From Tremella fuciformis (lineage: Eukaryota; Basidiomycota; Tremellomycetes; Tremellales; Tremellaceae): a stretch of 64,000 bases of DNA. Shown piece by piece: positions 43,394 through 55,110 of the stretch (positions within the stretch are counted from its first letter, which is position 1; each line of letters starts with the position of its first letter). Position numbers and translations under genes: made by a program. The stretch is from contig CP136490.1 of assembly GCA_032768795.1 (NCBI GenBank), positions 8,432,001 through 8,496,000 on the forward strand. Direction: 5' to 3'. The notes beneath the pieces are model-generated. The model was not told where the DNA came from, made no database searches, and saw only the letters and a list, made by a program, of their open reading frames with translations.

Positions 43394-46300
43394 CTACTCG
43401 CGCGCAACGGCAAAGAGCCTGCACAAATCATTCACAGACAGCCTGCCCAGTTTCCCAACTGCGCCCTCGCCCATGGCTCCATCTGCCAGGGCCGACTTCT
43501 CCTCTTGGAGCTTCATGATGCGCTGCTCGACCGTATCGGCAATGACGACGCGCTTGATGAGGACTGGCCTCGTCTGACCGATACGGTGCAGGCGGTCCCA
43601 TGCCTGCGCCTCGGTCGCCGCGTTCCACGCCATGTCGAGGCAGATGGCCTTGGACGCGACGGTCAGATTGAGGCCCACTGACGCGTCAGCACATGGGCGT
43701 TGACAGTAGACGACAACTCACCACCGCCGCACTTGAGCGAGATGAGCATGACCCGCGGGGCCCAATCCTCGACAGAGTTGAATTGCCTGATCATGTCGTC
43801 TCGCTCGTGCGTCTTCATCGACCCCTGGTAGGTGCAGTACCCGACCTGTCGCTCGCGCAAGTACGCCCCAAGGAGGTCCAAGAAGCTGACAAATTGTGAA
43901 AAGATGACAATTTTGACGTCGTCCTCCTGCAAGAAGGTCTCGAGAAGCTCCCTGCAAGGCCGTCTCAGCAACAACCCTACCACGCTCATTGCCACGCTTA
44001 CCCCATGTGCTTCATCTTGGTGCTTGGGACGATACCGTCCACCTCATCAAGGGTGGTCGGCGCAGCGTCCACTGTAGGCCTAGAGCCCTCCGACTCAGGC
44101 TGTACCTCAGACTCAGGCTCAGCCTTGGCCTTGCCTTTCCAATCCTGAGACAACTTCGGCTTCTTGTCGACAGGCTCATCTTCATCTGACGAGATCTCAA
44201 TTGGCTTTCCCGTCAACACACAACTCCCAAAACGATTCAACCACTCACAGAGGTGCGCATCCCCAGCATCGTCAGGTCCGGCTTCTTCTCCACTTTCACC
44301 TCGTCCTCGTCGTCAAAGCCAGGCTCTTTCTGCTCGGAGAACGCCGAGATCTTGAACAGCTTGGTCTTCTCAATCGGACCTCTGCACAACGGGCACGGGC
44401 GCACGCCGCGAGCAATGTCCGCCTCCGGGAAAGACGTATCGATCGTCTCAGTGGAACAGACCTCTTCGATGCAGGTGTGGCAGAAGATGTGGAGACACGG
44501 CGTGACCACCGGGTCGGACAGGTTGTCAAAGCAGATCGGACACTCGTGCTCCTCGACCTCCTGCGCCCCCCTCTCCTGCTTTGGGGCTTTGGCGGCTGCA
44601 GACTTTGAGGCAGCATCGAGGCGCGCTTCTCGCTCCGAAACAACATTCTTGACTCTCTGCACAAAAGCTTCGCCACATAATCGTTCAGCTCGCTCGAGCT
44701 CCGTGGCGTCGTCGACGGATGCCGCACGCGCACCAGTATTGAGGAGCTCATCGTCCGAAATGACAAAGTCTCCCGGATGTCGGGTCGCATCGGCGGGGTC
44801 GCGTCGGAGCAAGTACGGGTGACAAGTCAGCTGGCGCAGTCGCAGCAGCATGACGAGAATGCACGCATAGTGCTTCATGACGGTGCCTTTGCGCAGGAAC
44901 GAGTTGAAGCGGATCTGCATGCGCTTTTCAATGCCAATGTAGATGGCTCGCTCCTCTTCGGTAAAGTCGAGCTCCACAACCTCGACCTTGCGTTCTGGCA
45001 AGTTGAGCAGGCGGACACCGTTGAGAGTCGAGTCCTTATGCCGCCTCAGCATACATGTTTTCAGGATGGCTTGGGAGCGCGTGGTGGCCGTTTTGGGATC
45101 CGACTTTTGGAGTTTGCCGATTTTGTCGTTGAAGTGTTTTAGTTCGGCAGAAGGCGAGATGCTCAAAAAGCGAAGGTGAGGGAAGATATCCCAAAGACCG
45201 TTGACAACCAATGTACCAGTGACCGACCAGCGGTGTTCCGCCTTGAGATCCCAGACAGCCTTGGCATTGCGTGTTTTTCGGTTTCGGATGAAATGCGCCT
45301 CGTCCAGGACAACGCGCCAGAATTGCATCTTGAATGTTGGACCTTGAATGCGGACCTCTTCATCCTCAGAGAACGACTCTCCGTCCGAGTCTTTCTTCTT
45401 CGTCTTAGGCTTTGGCTGCCCGTCAGTGCTGAGCGCCGGAGTAAGAAATGTCTCACCTCTTTCCCATACTCAGAGACGAGTGTGCCGTAAGTCGTAAGGA
45501 CGACATCGTACTTTTGCAGATCTTTGATGCGCTTCGTCCGCTGAGGGCCATGGTGGATGAGAACGCTCACGCTGTTTGCCGTGGTTTTGTTGAGGATCTC
45601 TGCCTTCCACTGCTGCAGCAATGCCAGAGGCGCCACCACCAATGTGGTCTTGACCTTTCGATCTTCCGACTTGTTGCCGACGATCGCGCCAATCGTCTGC
45701 ACCGTCTTGCCCAGTCCCATGGCATCGCACAAAAGGCCGCCCTTGAACTTGGGTGACTTCTCTTTTTCCAGCATGAACGCAACGCCGATAATCTGATGGG
45801 GCATGAGAGTGATGGTCAGATCAGCGAATTTGCTCGTCAAGGTGGGCATGTTGAGCGCCTTGAGCGCATCTTCGACTGTCGAGTCCGAGTCGAAGTCGTT
45901 CAACGCCGACGAGAAGAACTGCTCCAGGCTGGATGTCATCAGCCAAACTGTACGCCTACAAATTGGCTGTCGCTCACTCGTCCTTACTCATGCGCAGGCT
46001 GCCACGCGGGCCGTACCCGTGACCATATCCGTATCCGTCCTCGAATTGGTCATAGTCCGCCATCTTGCGCATACTCTCCCAATAAGCTGGATCGTCACGC
46101 GACAAGGCTGTCATCGCGCCAATGGATGACGGTCCGGCCAGTGCAGATGCAGATACGGAATTGACCTGATCGATGAGTCCCGCAGAGGACGGTCGAGGCG
46201 GCGGAGGAATGGCGGGCTTCAGATTGTCCCAGCCGAGAGCAATCGTGCGCAGGACTGGCTGGTGTTTTCTGAGTTGCTCCGTGCTTGGTATGTACGGCGG

Positions 46301-47217
46301 GCCACCGCGTATCATATCGTTGAGCTGATTAACTCGAGTGACGAGCAAGACTTTCTCTTCTTTGGACGCCGTCCTGAGGATGAGCCGAGCTTTCCAAGCT
46401 AATATAGGGCGTGACGGACCTTGCTAGCGGGCCTAAGAGGTAGTCATTCAGCAACTTCCCTTCCGAGCGCAACAGCGAGCGCTCGTCGCTCGACCACAAA
46501 GGGTGGAATGTAGGAGGGACGTTTGGCGGAAGGTTGGCCAGAGCAGGACGGGCGGTCGTCAGGGGCGGCGCAGTGGCGATGACTGGCTTGAGATCTGAGG
46601 AAGAGCGGTACGGCACACTGTGCGAGATGGGGCCATATGGTCTCTCAGCGGCGCGAGCAGGAGCCGAGTGACTGGAAGTCAGCCTTATGTTGCGAATTTA
46701 ATAGACGAAAGAATGACCTCGCCTTGGCGGGCAGGACCGCCGAGGTCGTTGTGTGGACACTCATGACCGGCCGTTTCTTCGACTTGTGAGATGAAGAGGT
46801 GGAGTGTCGATGGCGCACAGGTCCACAGAGCTCACAGTCGCAGCGACCGAGGCCTCGGCCAGCAATGCAGCTTGAACCCGGAGAAGAGAACCGGTACCGG
46901 CCCGAGGCAGTCGGAAGGGAATAAGTGTAGGAGGTATCACCAAAAGAGGAAGAAGGTGAAGAGGACAAGAGGTAACGCTGAGATGGGGGAAGAGAAGGAG
47001 GGTTGGACGAAGAGGAGGAAGACGAAGAGGAAGATGCAAGAGGTGGTGGGCGGGTGGCGGCAGCATGAGCATGGTGACTGCCGGTCCAGTCAACCGCAGA
47101 CGGTCCCTGCACTTGCCTCATTGGGCCAAATGACGACGCTAGAGCGGGAACCGGTGGCGGTCTGTGCGCTGACGGCTGCGGTGGTGTCGGAGCAGGTTCA
47201 TGTAATTGTTGCGGCAT
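43394..47217 (-). CDS. RING-finger SNF2-family ATPase (Rad16/Rad5/Uls1 class)
   Basis: Eight exons: 46718-47217, 46420-46671, 45978-46373, 45457-45928, 44249-45415, 44002-44204, 43722-43951, 43394-43677; 1,167 residues. A Ser-rich disordered N-terminus (~330 residues) precedes the SNF2 core: TLMPHQIIGVAFMLE, motif I DAMGLGKT (Ala where Glu is usual), motif II DEAH. A C3HC4 RING (CPICFDNLSD, CHTCIEE, CPLCRG) is inserted between helicase lobes, followed by acidic PIEISSDEDEP and the second lobe (FSQFVSFLDLLGAYL, HRIGQTRPV). RING-in-SNF2 proteins are DNA translocases with ubiquitin- or SUMO-targeted ligase activity in DNA repair and chromatin. The acidic Ile-rich stretch resembles a SUMO-interacting motif, favouring Uls1-like function, but the subgroup is not settled. 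Confidence 0.9.
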
Positions 47218-47276
47218 GACACGAGGTGGAATAGGACGACCCTACTCTTCAGCTCGTCATCCAGTCCGACCGACAG

Positions 47277-47822
47277 TCAGCTCACGGCGTTCTTCAACCT
47301 CGCATCTCTGGCTTTGACGTGCTTCTCCTCGGTACAGTGCATCTGACCATTAGCTCGTTGCAGCTCGTCCACCACGGCCTGGACTCACCTGGAAGTTGAA
47401 CAACGAGCCAAATCCCTCTGCCTTGCCGCCGTCCGCCTTGGCGGGATCGCTATCGAGGTTGATGTCCTGTCCATCAGCTGATCCGGTCATCCAACTGTGG
47501 GTCACTGACAACCCAGCAAAAGTCCTCCATGCCTCTTGGTCAACATTCAAACCCGCATAGGCCGACATGGACGCGACACCCACAAGTCACAGTCCCAAAA
47601 CCATTGCCTCCTGTCCCGCTCTCCTCCGCGAGCTCAATGATGTAGTGATCATCACCGGGGAACCGGCGCAAATGACTGTCCACCGCACGAAGGTAAGATA
47701 CCGGCACCGCCTGTCCCTCCATCAGCGGTATTCTCACTTTATCAGGGCTAACAACACACCTTGGACGGGTCATCCTCCAGCCCGAGCGACTTGCGCGCCA
47801 GCAAGGTCGCTTGAGCCGACAT
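47277..47822 (-). CDS. Small five-exon protein of unknown function
   Basis: Exons 47760-47822, 47591-47716, 47506-47532, 47389-47466 and 47277-47342 give 119 residues. I do not recognise the family. It begins MSAQATLLARKSLGLEDDP, has a central VSYLRAVDSHLRRFPGDDHY segment and a lysine-rich end (EEKHVKARDARLKNAVS). Four introns of 39-58 nt all keep frame with good signals, which supports a real gene. At the end, GCCGTGAGCTGA can be read as a stop, or as a donor whose 41-nt intron leads straight to TAG; either way the protein ends within two residues. It lies 59 bp upstream of the RING-SNF2 gene on the same strand. Confidence 0.6.
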
Positions 47823-48147
47823 GATCCCCTTTCTAATATAGCTCTAACGACGCCTCGAGGTGTTCGTGGCTGGCAAGCAAGCAGGCAAGCAATGACAAAA
47901 TGGCAAGCAACGGCAATCAACAAGAGATGTGAAGAAGAGGACTATGGACAACTCGCTCGCTCCCCGGTCTTCTCTATGCCTCCATCGCCAGCATCGTCCA
48001 ACGGTTGAACAACGGCGATGCTGTGACCTGTGCTTTGATGGTGTTTCATCGACGCGTCGGAAATGTCGTCAATTTTGCTTCCGCGAAATCACGCGCGTCG
48101 AACCCCTAGCCAATGGCATGATGCATAGTACGTTTGGGCACCCGGTA
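47823..48147. other. Intergenic region
   Basis: 325 bp between tandem minus-strand genes: promoter of the small five-exon gene and 3' flank of the Pop3-like gene. Nothing else recognised. Confidence 0.45.
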
Positions 48148-49917
48148 TCATGCCTGACCCACAGTCGATGCCGACGCCGATGCACCTGCAGATGCTGTCG
48201 CAGTCGTCTGCCGCTTGGCCGCCTTGGCAGCCTTCCGACCATGCTCGTGGCCCTTCTTCCGCTCCCTCTTGTCGTTCTGCCCAAGCGCCTCTCTAATCAT
48301 CTTCGCCCTCTCCTCTTTCTTCTTCTCCTTGATCTTCAATCTTCGCTCGCGCACCTCGGCCAGACGCCGGGCCTTCCGAGCTCCACTGTCGGCCGGGACA
48401 GTGGTCGTGATGCCCTTGACATGCAGTGGCGCGTAATGCACATGCGGCAGGGGAAGCGGTCCACTCTCCTGCGGATCCTTGCTGCGATCCTCTTTGAGCG
48501 CAGCCGTCTTGTGCTTATCGCGTCCCGCTGTATGGACTTTGGGGGACGAGACGGGGAACGGCACCGTCACGCTGTGCCGAGGGGGATGCAGAATCGATTT
48601 CGGCAGCAGCTCGTCGAGCTTGGTATTGGCCGGATGAGACGCCTGACATCAGCGCTACTCACAGCCATGAATTACGCAGCGCAGACTCACTCGTATCCCC
48701 AGACATGCCAAGCGCCGCAGTCCAGCATGTCCCGCCATGTCCTCCTCTACCCGGCCGAGAGGTACGACTCTGACTTCGCTCTTCTCGTCTCCAGCTATAC
48801 TCCACTCCTTCTCCGACGTCCGCGTGCGAAACACTTTACGCAGGTGCGCATGTTGGTATACGAGCGAATTGTATGTCGCGCAGTATTGCGGGATAGGGCC
48901 AACGAGGGCAGGCGGGTTGATCTGGGGTAGGGGGATGAGGATCCAGGTGACGGGTTCTGGTCGAGAGGCTTCGAGTGGCCTTCTTCGTCGAGCGCCATTC
49001 GCAGGTGCAGTGGCCGGGGCCATGGCTGATGGTACGACCTCTGCAGCCTCTGTAGCCTCTGCGGGCTCCGTTGAATCGGGAGCGGTAGGGAGGAATCGCT
49101 GATTGGGTAGACTGACATTCGTCGTCGATGGAGGGTTCGCAGATTTGCTCGTCCGCGAGTTCAGGTGGTCGGCCATGACCATCATCTCCATCTTGATATC
49201 CGTAATCTGCTTCTCGAGGGCTTTGATCGTTTCGTTGATGCCGAGCACAAGGTGGTCGAGGATAGCTGGTGGAGAGGGTCGTGCCGCAGACGCAGGTGCA
49301 TTTCCATCGTCCACGGCTTTGCGCTTGGTACCGGTCTGCTTGACTGCTGTCTCAGAAGCAGCCGCAGGCTCATCAGACGAATCGACATGCGTCTCCTGCC
49401 CATTTGCCAGCTGGCCAGCCGACTCGACAGCCCGTTTCTCCGCACGCTCTTCCTTCCTCCTGACCTTCTTGTCGCGCTGCTGACACCGCTGGCGAGAAAC
49501 ATGGTAGTCGGCCACTTCGGGAGGCAAGAGAAAAGGCAGCGAGCGAGCCGCCGCGTCCTGCAGGTGTTTCGGGAGGTTCGGCCTGTCGTCAGCCCGACCC
49601 CAAGTCCAAGTCCAGTCAAAAGTTGCCTCACCATGGGATGGTCAGCGGGCTAGCCAAGACGGCCTTGACAATGTCCCTCGACATGCGCGAGCGGTCCTGC
49701 TCCTCCTCGACGGCTGGCTGCCCTTGCCCCGGCTTACGAGCGACGACGACGACCGCCCCGCGCTTGCCCTGCATAGCGCTCGCCAATACCGACTGTCAAT
49801 CGTCGATGCACTACCGAGAACTTGCATGACTTCAGGCACGACGACTGGGGTAGATGAAACCGCCACGCTGCCGGGAATATAGTATTTGCGAAATTTCCCG
49901 CTCCTCGTCTGCACCAT
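48148..49917 (-). CDS. Pop3-like (L7Ae-fold RNase P/MRP subunit) protein, tentative
   Basis: Exons 49831-49917, 49632-49792, 48691-49582 and 48148-48642 give 544 residues. Segments SVLASAMQGKRGAVVV, INPPALVGPIPQYCATYNS and VRVVPLGRVEEDMAGHAGLRRLACLGI match by memory the Pop3/Rpp38 pattern (substrate-binding L7Ae-like fold of RNase P/MRP, which processes tRNA and rRNA precursors in the nucleus). Between them is a long charged and Ser/Ala-rich insertion; the last ~110 residues are a very basic KEKKKEERAK coiled coil and an Ala-rich end, suggestive of nuclear/nucleolar location. The family match is moderate; the alternative is an uncharacterised nucleolar protein. Intron 1 (38 nt) was placed to recover PESVLASAMQ. 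Confidence 0.6.
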
Positions 49918-50122
49918 TTCGTAGTCAGGCGACCTCGAGCCTCTTGCCCTTTCGCTCTCTCTCTCTATTCAAACAGCTACACCAAAAACTCTTTACGGAC
50001 GTCTTCCGGCGCACCCGCATCGAGTTAGTAGACCCAGATATTGTCTCGGGCCTCGTAGTGACTTCTCAGATCCTCTCTTCTTTCGCGCAACCGAAAAAAG
50101 CAGCATCAGCTAGACCGACGAG

Positions 50123-50983
50123 ATGGTTCGCGTTTCCGTCCTTAACGATGCCCTCGTGCGTTCTTCATACTGGCTGGGAAGTGGGAAGTAGCTGACGCCA
50201 TCCTCTCTGTGCGACACCTCCACCTCACTGCTTTCACCTGCTCTTGACCTTCTTGCCGATATGCGCGATGGACGGACGATGGACATGTTGGATGGACATC
50301 TACGTTGGACTGGATTGCGGAGCAGAACAACATTGTCAACGCCGAGCGCCGGGGAAAGCGCCAGGTCTTGATCCGCCCTTCGTCCAAGGTCGTCGTCAAG
50401 GTGCTCTCCGTCATGCAGAAGCACGGTGAGTGTCCTCTCTCAACCAAACCCACCAATTCAAACACCTCTCCTCCTTCCGGCACAGTGGCTCGAAGGCTCG
50501 CTGTGCTCGCGCCCCACCTACCCGGAGTATAACTGCCTCCTCGAGCTCATCCCACCCCGCGGAGGCTTTAAGTCTCCGGCAGAGCGATCCTCGGTGTTCA
50601 CCGAGGCATCCGACTCATCAACTAATCCCGCGTGGCCCGCACACGCCCCGCGGGCTGATTGGGGGAGGACAGTCAAACACAGCACAGACGCAGATGTCGT
50701 TGGGCCAGTGCTGATTGACCCAGGCTACATCGGCGAGTTCGAGATCATCGACGACCACCGCGGCAACAAGGTCGTGATCCAGCTCAACGGCCGCCTGAAC
50801 AAGTGCGGCGTCATCTCGCCCCGCTTCAACCTCGGCGTCGACTCGATCGAGAACTGGGTCAACTTGCTCCTCCCCGCCCGCTCGTTTGGCAAGATCATCC
50901 TCACCACCTCGGCCGGCATCATGGACCACGAGGAGGCCCGCCGGAAACACACCGGCGGCAAGATCTTGGCGTACGTCTACTAG
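50123..50983 (+). CDS. RPS22: Cytosolic ribosomal protein uS8 (Rps22/S15A)
   Basis: Three exons (50123-50155, 50326-50425, 50724-50983) encode 130 residues, exactly the family length. [50 protein letters not shown] and the invariant [20 protein letters not shown] are all present. It is a small-subunit protein binding 18S rRNA helices. Both introns are long for this locus (170 and 298 nt); the second is rich in predicted hairpins (see separate entry). Confidence 0.97.
50426..50723 (+). ncRNA. Structured uS8 intron 2, possible host of a small RNA
   Basis: This intron is about six times the local median. It contains a perfect 7-bp stem with a GTTC loop (50589-50606, extended by a GAT/ATC pairing), a GCACAG...CTGTGC stem (50480-50506) and a CCCGCG...CGCGGG stem (50627-50654). 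Yeast RPS22B carries the H/ACA snoRNA snR44 in an intron, so a snoRNA is a reasonable hypothesis. I could not identify a convincing H box or a correctly spaced ACA. Confidence 0.25.
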
Positions 50984-51150
50984 CTCTCGGGTCATATGCA
51001 TTGCATGAGGTCTGCTACGCTGGGCGAAGCGCGAAGAGCGTCGCGTGGATAGGCATTCGAACATTGATGCGTTGTGCGTGCGCGGTGGATGGTTCTTGTA
51101 CTTGCATATGTCTGTGCTGCGTTTGCGTCGTGATGGTGGTGTGTGGATGT

Positions 51151-53410
51151 CTACTCTCTACGCTTCAGCAGGCAGTACTCGCCGTACACCCTGCCCTCCT
51201 CGCCAATCTCCTGCGGGAGCCACACCAGCCGACTCCACCACTTGCTCGCCTGCGCATCGAGGAACGTCGTACACCAGCTCTTCTCGAACCGCTCGTCGCG
51301 CGTCCAGTCCGGCTCAGCAGGCGTAGGCGTCGCACTAGGCAGGTGCAGAGCGACAAGGTATGTGCACGTCTCCGGCTCGACGTACGTGCCGGGCTCGCCG
51401 CTCGCCCTGTTGAGGCCGTTGAACCTGCCCGGGCGCACCACGCGTGTCTCTCCTCGCGGCCACCACGAGGTGGCGGCGGGCGAGCTGGGCTCCCATGGCC
51501 GGGGCATCATGCCGTCAAAGTCTGTGCGGACAAAGGCCAGCTCGACCTCGGAGGGAAAGAGGTAGCTGCCGGGGAAGCGGAACCACTCTCCCGCCCAGCA
51601 CAGGCGGACCTTCGGGTCGAGCTGCGCCAGTGGCGCGAGGTCCCATTCGGGATGCACGACCTCTCCCTGGCGCGGCTGGACGCCTTTGGGCGGGGGCTTG
51701 GGCGCGTAGCCCAGGCCGGCGAGGATGCTCGGGACGGTGTTGTACTCGAACTGGAAGGCGAGATCCAGGGGGGCGTGGTACCACTGGTACAGCCCGACGA
51801 TGCGCCCGAGGGAGAGGACGCCGGTGAAGAGGACAGCGAAGAGGGTGAGGTTGCTGAATATCGTACTCTGCGACGCGCGGTAGGGCGAGTTGGTGAGCTT
51901 GATGTAGGCCGTCTCGAGCAGCCCGCGCACGAGGTAGAGCGCGACGCCGGCGTTGAGGCACAGCAGCGGGTAGGCGGGATAGAAGAAGCGTTCTTCCTTG
52001 TGTGGCTCGATGGAGAGGATGGCGAGCCAGAGGTAGAAGCCCGACAGGCGGAGGGCCAGGAGAGTGTAGGGCGACGTCTCCCCTGGCTCCGGGGACTTTT
52101 GCGTTTTGCCCAAGCGGCGGTGGTCGAACTTGTACGTGACGGCCAGCAGGGGCAGTGCGACGAGCGCGAGAGGAAGGAGGAAGTTGAAGTTGAGGAACAG
52201 GTTGGCGAGGTAGAAAGTGGGCGGAGAGGTGCCGTATAGGTCTGGACCGCCGATAGCCTCTTCGCCAGGGAGGAGCAGGGCCGTAAGGGACCGAGGAAGG
52301 ATATGAGACAGGTTGTACAGGAGGATATTGAGTGTCGGAAGGGTGTGCCGGCCGTAGATCCACGACTCGACCAAGTAGACGGGGATCTGCATTCAGCTGT
52401 GACTCTGGTTTCGAGAAGGGCAGGACTCACGGCGATACAAGCGCTCTGCAAGATGGCAGTGACGACGCTGCGCAGCCGCTTGGATGCCAAAGCGCTTCTT
52501 GCTGGGCCCACGGCGACGTCACCGCCGGTTAAGAAGATCTGCTCCAACAGCATCGGCACACCCAGGGCGGCGCTGAACGGCCACCCGACAATGGCGCCCA
52601 GGGCGACCCAGAAGACGGCGCGAGAGAGGCGTTTCGTGCCGGTCGGCGTAGACGTGGCGGGATGCAGCCACTCGGCCGCGGCGAGCATGGAGGTGTACAT
52701 CGTGAAGCTGGACGGGAGGAAGGCTGGGGTTAGCGGGATCAACGATGGCAGCCAATTCCCGGGTTCCAACCATGGAGACAGAGAGCCGGAATAGGAGCGG
52801 AGGCAGGCTTGGACCACTCACACACGCTGGCCGAGTACATGCCCGCGCTGAACATCATCATGAACAGCACATACCTCCCCACACGCTCATTGACAGCATC
52901 CACCACCGCGCGATAAAACCTCGCCTCGCAATACGACGACAGCGCGCCCAGCGCTATGCGCAGCGCAAAGAACGCCGGGCGCTTGCCGAGCCTTAAAAGA
53001 CGCGGGATCACATGCGCCAGCGGCCAGTGCATCAGGACGTACGTCCACGAGCGTATGGCAAACTGGGGCGAGAGCTCCCACGTCTGGAAACCGGCATTGT
53101 GGGTGAAATAGTGCAGCGGCTCGTAAAAGTTGAACACCTCGTCGCAGTCGGCGATGAGGCCGTACATGGCCCCGCACGTCCGGACGAGCAGGAGGAGGCG
53201 CACGGCGAAGCTGAGGGACGGGACAAAGGGGCCTTGGGCCGCGCGGCGGGTCTGGTCCTGCAGGAGGCCTTGGTGCCGCCGTTTCCAGCCTGCCGGCAGG
53301 GGCCGCCCGTGCTCGTCTTTCTCGTCGACGATGCGCGCGGTGGGCGCGACGGCCGTGCCCTGCGGTATGGGCCGGCGCAGCCGGACGGTCTCGGTGCCGG
53401 GGAGGGCCAT
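51151..53410 (-). CDS. ALG9: Alg9 alpha-1,2-mannosyltransferase
   Basis: Three exons (52822-53410, 52431-52723, 51151-52386) encode 705 residues. The GT22 hallmarks are the luminal acidic pair in DCDEVFNFYEPLHY, SFAVRLLLLVR, the PSSFTMYTSML segment rebuilt across intron 1, and IEPHKEERFFYPAYPLLCLN. Multiple hydrophobic segments indicate a polytopic ER membrane protein. It uses dolichyl-phosphate mannose to add alpha-1,2 mannoses to the lipid-linked oligosaccharide in the ER lumen. The first ~60 residues are cytosolic and basic. Spaced 188 bp downstream of NUS1 on the same strand. Confidence 0.95.
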
Positions 53411-53598
53411 CTTGGTTTGTATGTCAAAGACGACGTAGAGATGTGACCGTCGGCTGGCCGAGTTTACTTTCGTCACCGAGAACGTGGCCCACGTGGTCCG
53501 GATCCGAATGCGTATCTTCCAGCTCAGACAAGACATATGCATGCATGCAGGTCATAAGATCATCAGATCGTAGCTTCGTGGCATGTAAACTCGAGTCG

Positions 53599-54858
53599 TC
53601 AACGCCCGAGGCGCTGCTCCACCCCCGCATGAGCACGTAAGGCCCCCTCCCACTCTGCGCGAGAGAACAGTCCCTCTTCGCTGCGCGGAAGAGGAAGCGG
53701 TACAGCCCGCGCGGCCTTCCTGACAGCCGGCAGTCTCGACGCTCTGGCCTGTAAGAGCACAGGCGCAAGGAAGCGCGGGACACCGAGGGGAAGGTCGGGC
53801 GTGTTGTGCTGGTAGATCTCGGTCACGCGGAGGAGCCACCATGGGTATCCCGAGATTTCTGGCGCGGGACGGGGTAGGAATGCGCGCCATGTCGGGAGGG
53901 GCGCGAGGGGGTGGAGGATGAGCAGGTCTGGGTCGGGGAAGGGGAGGTGGGCTACAAGTGTCAGCAGGGCAAACGTACGATAGATGAGGCGCGGGAGGGG
54001 GGAACAAGTGGTTTGAATACTAGGTGAAGGAGGCAGCAGCGGTGGTGAAGTGGGGTCAGGTAAGGGGTCGAGGAGACTCACAGCGTATATCGCGGTCTAC
54101 ACGATCCTGAGTGATCTCCCCAGGCGGTACGAACTGCGCCGCGTATTCCGAGGCAATGCGGCCATACACCTGCGCAGCAGAAGGCTGCAAGAGGTGCACG
54201 CCCAATTGCCTCGTCTTGGCCCGATCAGGCGAGGCGTCCTCATCATCCGAGCCTGCCTCTCAGCTCTTTCACAAGGCGGGTCACTTCGCAGACTGACCTG
54301 GCGGAGAAGGAAGAGGGTACAGAGCGAGGCTGATGACTGGCGGTATGAAACACTCCTTTGTCCCTGGTGGCGGCAGAGACGATTTCGCAGAGAGTCGGGG
54401 GGAGGAAGGAGGCGACGACGGCGGAGAAGGCGGCAAGACGCCCATCTCGGCTCTGAGCACACTGGCCAGAGGGTTCATATCTAGTAACCAAATCAGCCCG
54501 CCTTCCTTGTCTGTGGGCTCTCCACCTGAAGGGGAGACCGGAGACAGGAGAGAAGCGCACCTTGCCCCGTGTAGATGCTCAAGTCCCTCACGCCTCCTTG
54601 GGCAGTCCACCTCACTGCGCGCTTGCTGCATTCCGCCAGCCGCCGCGCATTCTCAGCCTCCCCCAGCCGCGCAGAAGGTCTGAAGACGAACGCGACGTGC
54701 CGAGGGGGGTCGACGCTACGCGAGATGGGCGGAGGGGATTTGAAGAACAGCTCGGAGAGCCGTAGAGCCAGCGAGGAGAGGACAAAGGCGAGATGCAGTA
54801 GGACGAGGACGGGGAGGCAGAGTAGTCCAAGGGCCACTCGGACCACGGGGGACGCCAT
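53599..54858 (-). CDS. NUS1: Nus1/NgBR subunit of cis-prenyltransferase
   Basis: Four exons (54561-54858, 54298-54480, 54082-54252, 53599-53951) encode 334 residues. A hydrophobic N-terminal segment (VALGLLCLPVLVLLHLAFVL) anchors it in the ER. PPRHVAFVFRP, WTAQGGVRDLSIYTG, VHLLQPSAAQVYGRIA and PDPDLLILHPL...GYPWWLLRVTEIY follow the Nus1 profile. Nus1 is the catalytically incomplete partner of the cis-prenyltransferase that makes dolichol; the C-terminal RxG motif common in Nus1 is not obvious because the tail is divergent here. Two low-complexity Pro/Ser insertions enlarge the protein. Intron 3 is 130 nt. Confidence 0.82.
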
Positions 54859-55110
54859 GGTCGGGCAACAGCACAGCTGAGAGAAGCAAGAAGCGCAAAG
54901 GAGAAAAAAAGTCGGATGCAGTCGCTGCGGACACGTCGTGGTGGAGGCGTGGCGGCGTGGAAGGCACGTAACTAGAGGAGAGTCTAATGTCTACATGCAT
55001 AGATATGCTTATGACGAGAGATACAACATGGTCCTGCGGACCGCGATAGGCATAGCCATTGCCATAGCTGTGAACAACCGAGCACTCGAGCACACGCATA
55101 CACCCCCCCA
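54859..55110. other. Intergenic region NUS1 / LSH
   Basis: 252 bp: NUS1 promoter and 3' flank of the LSH gene. No feature recognised. Confidence 0.4.
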
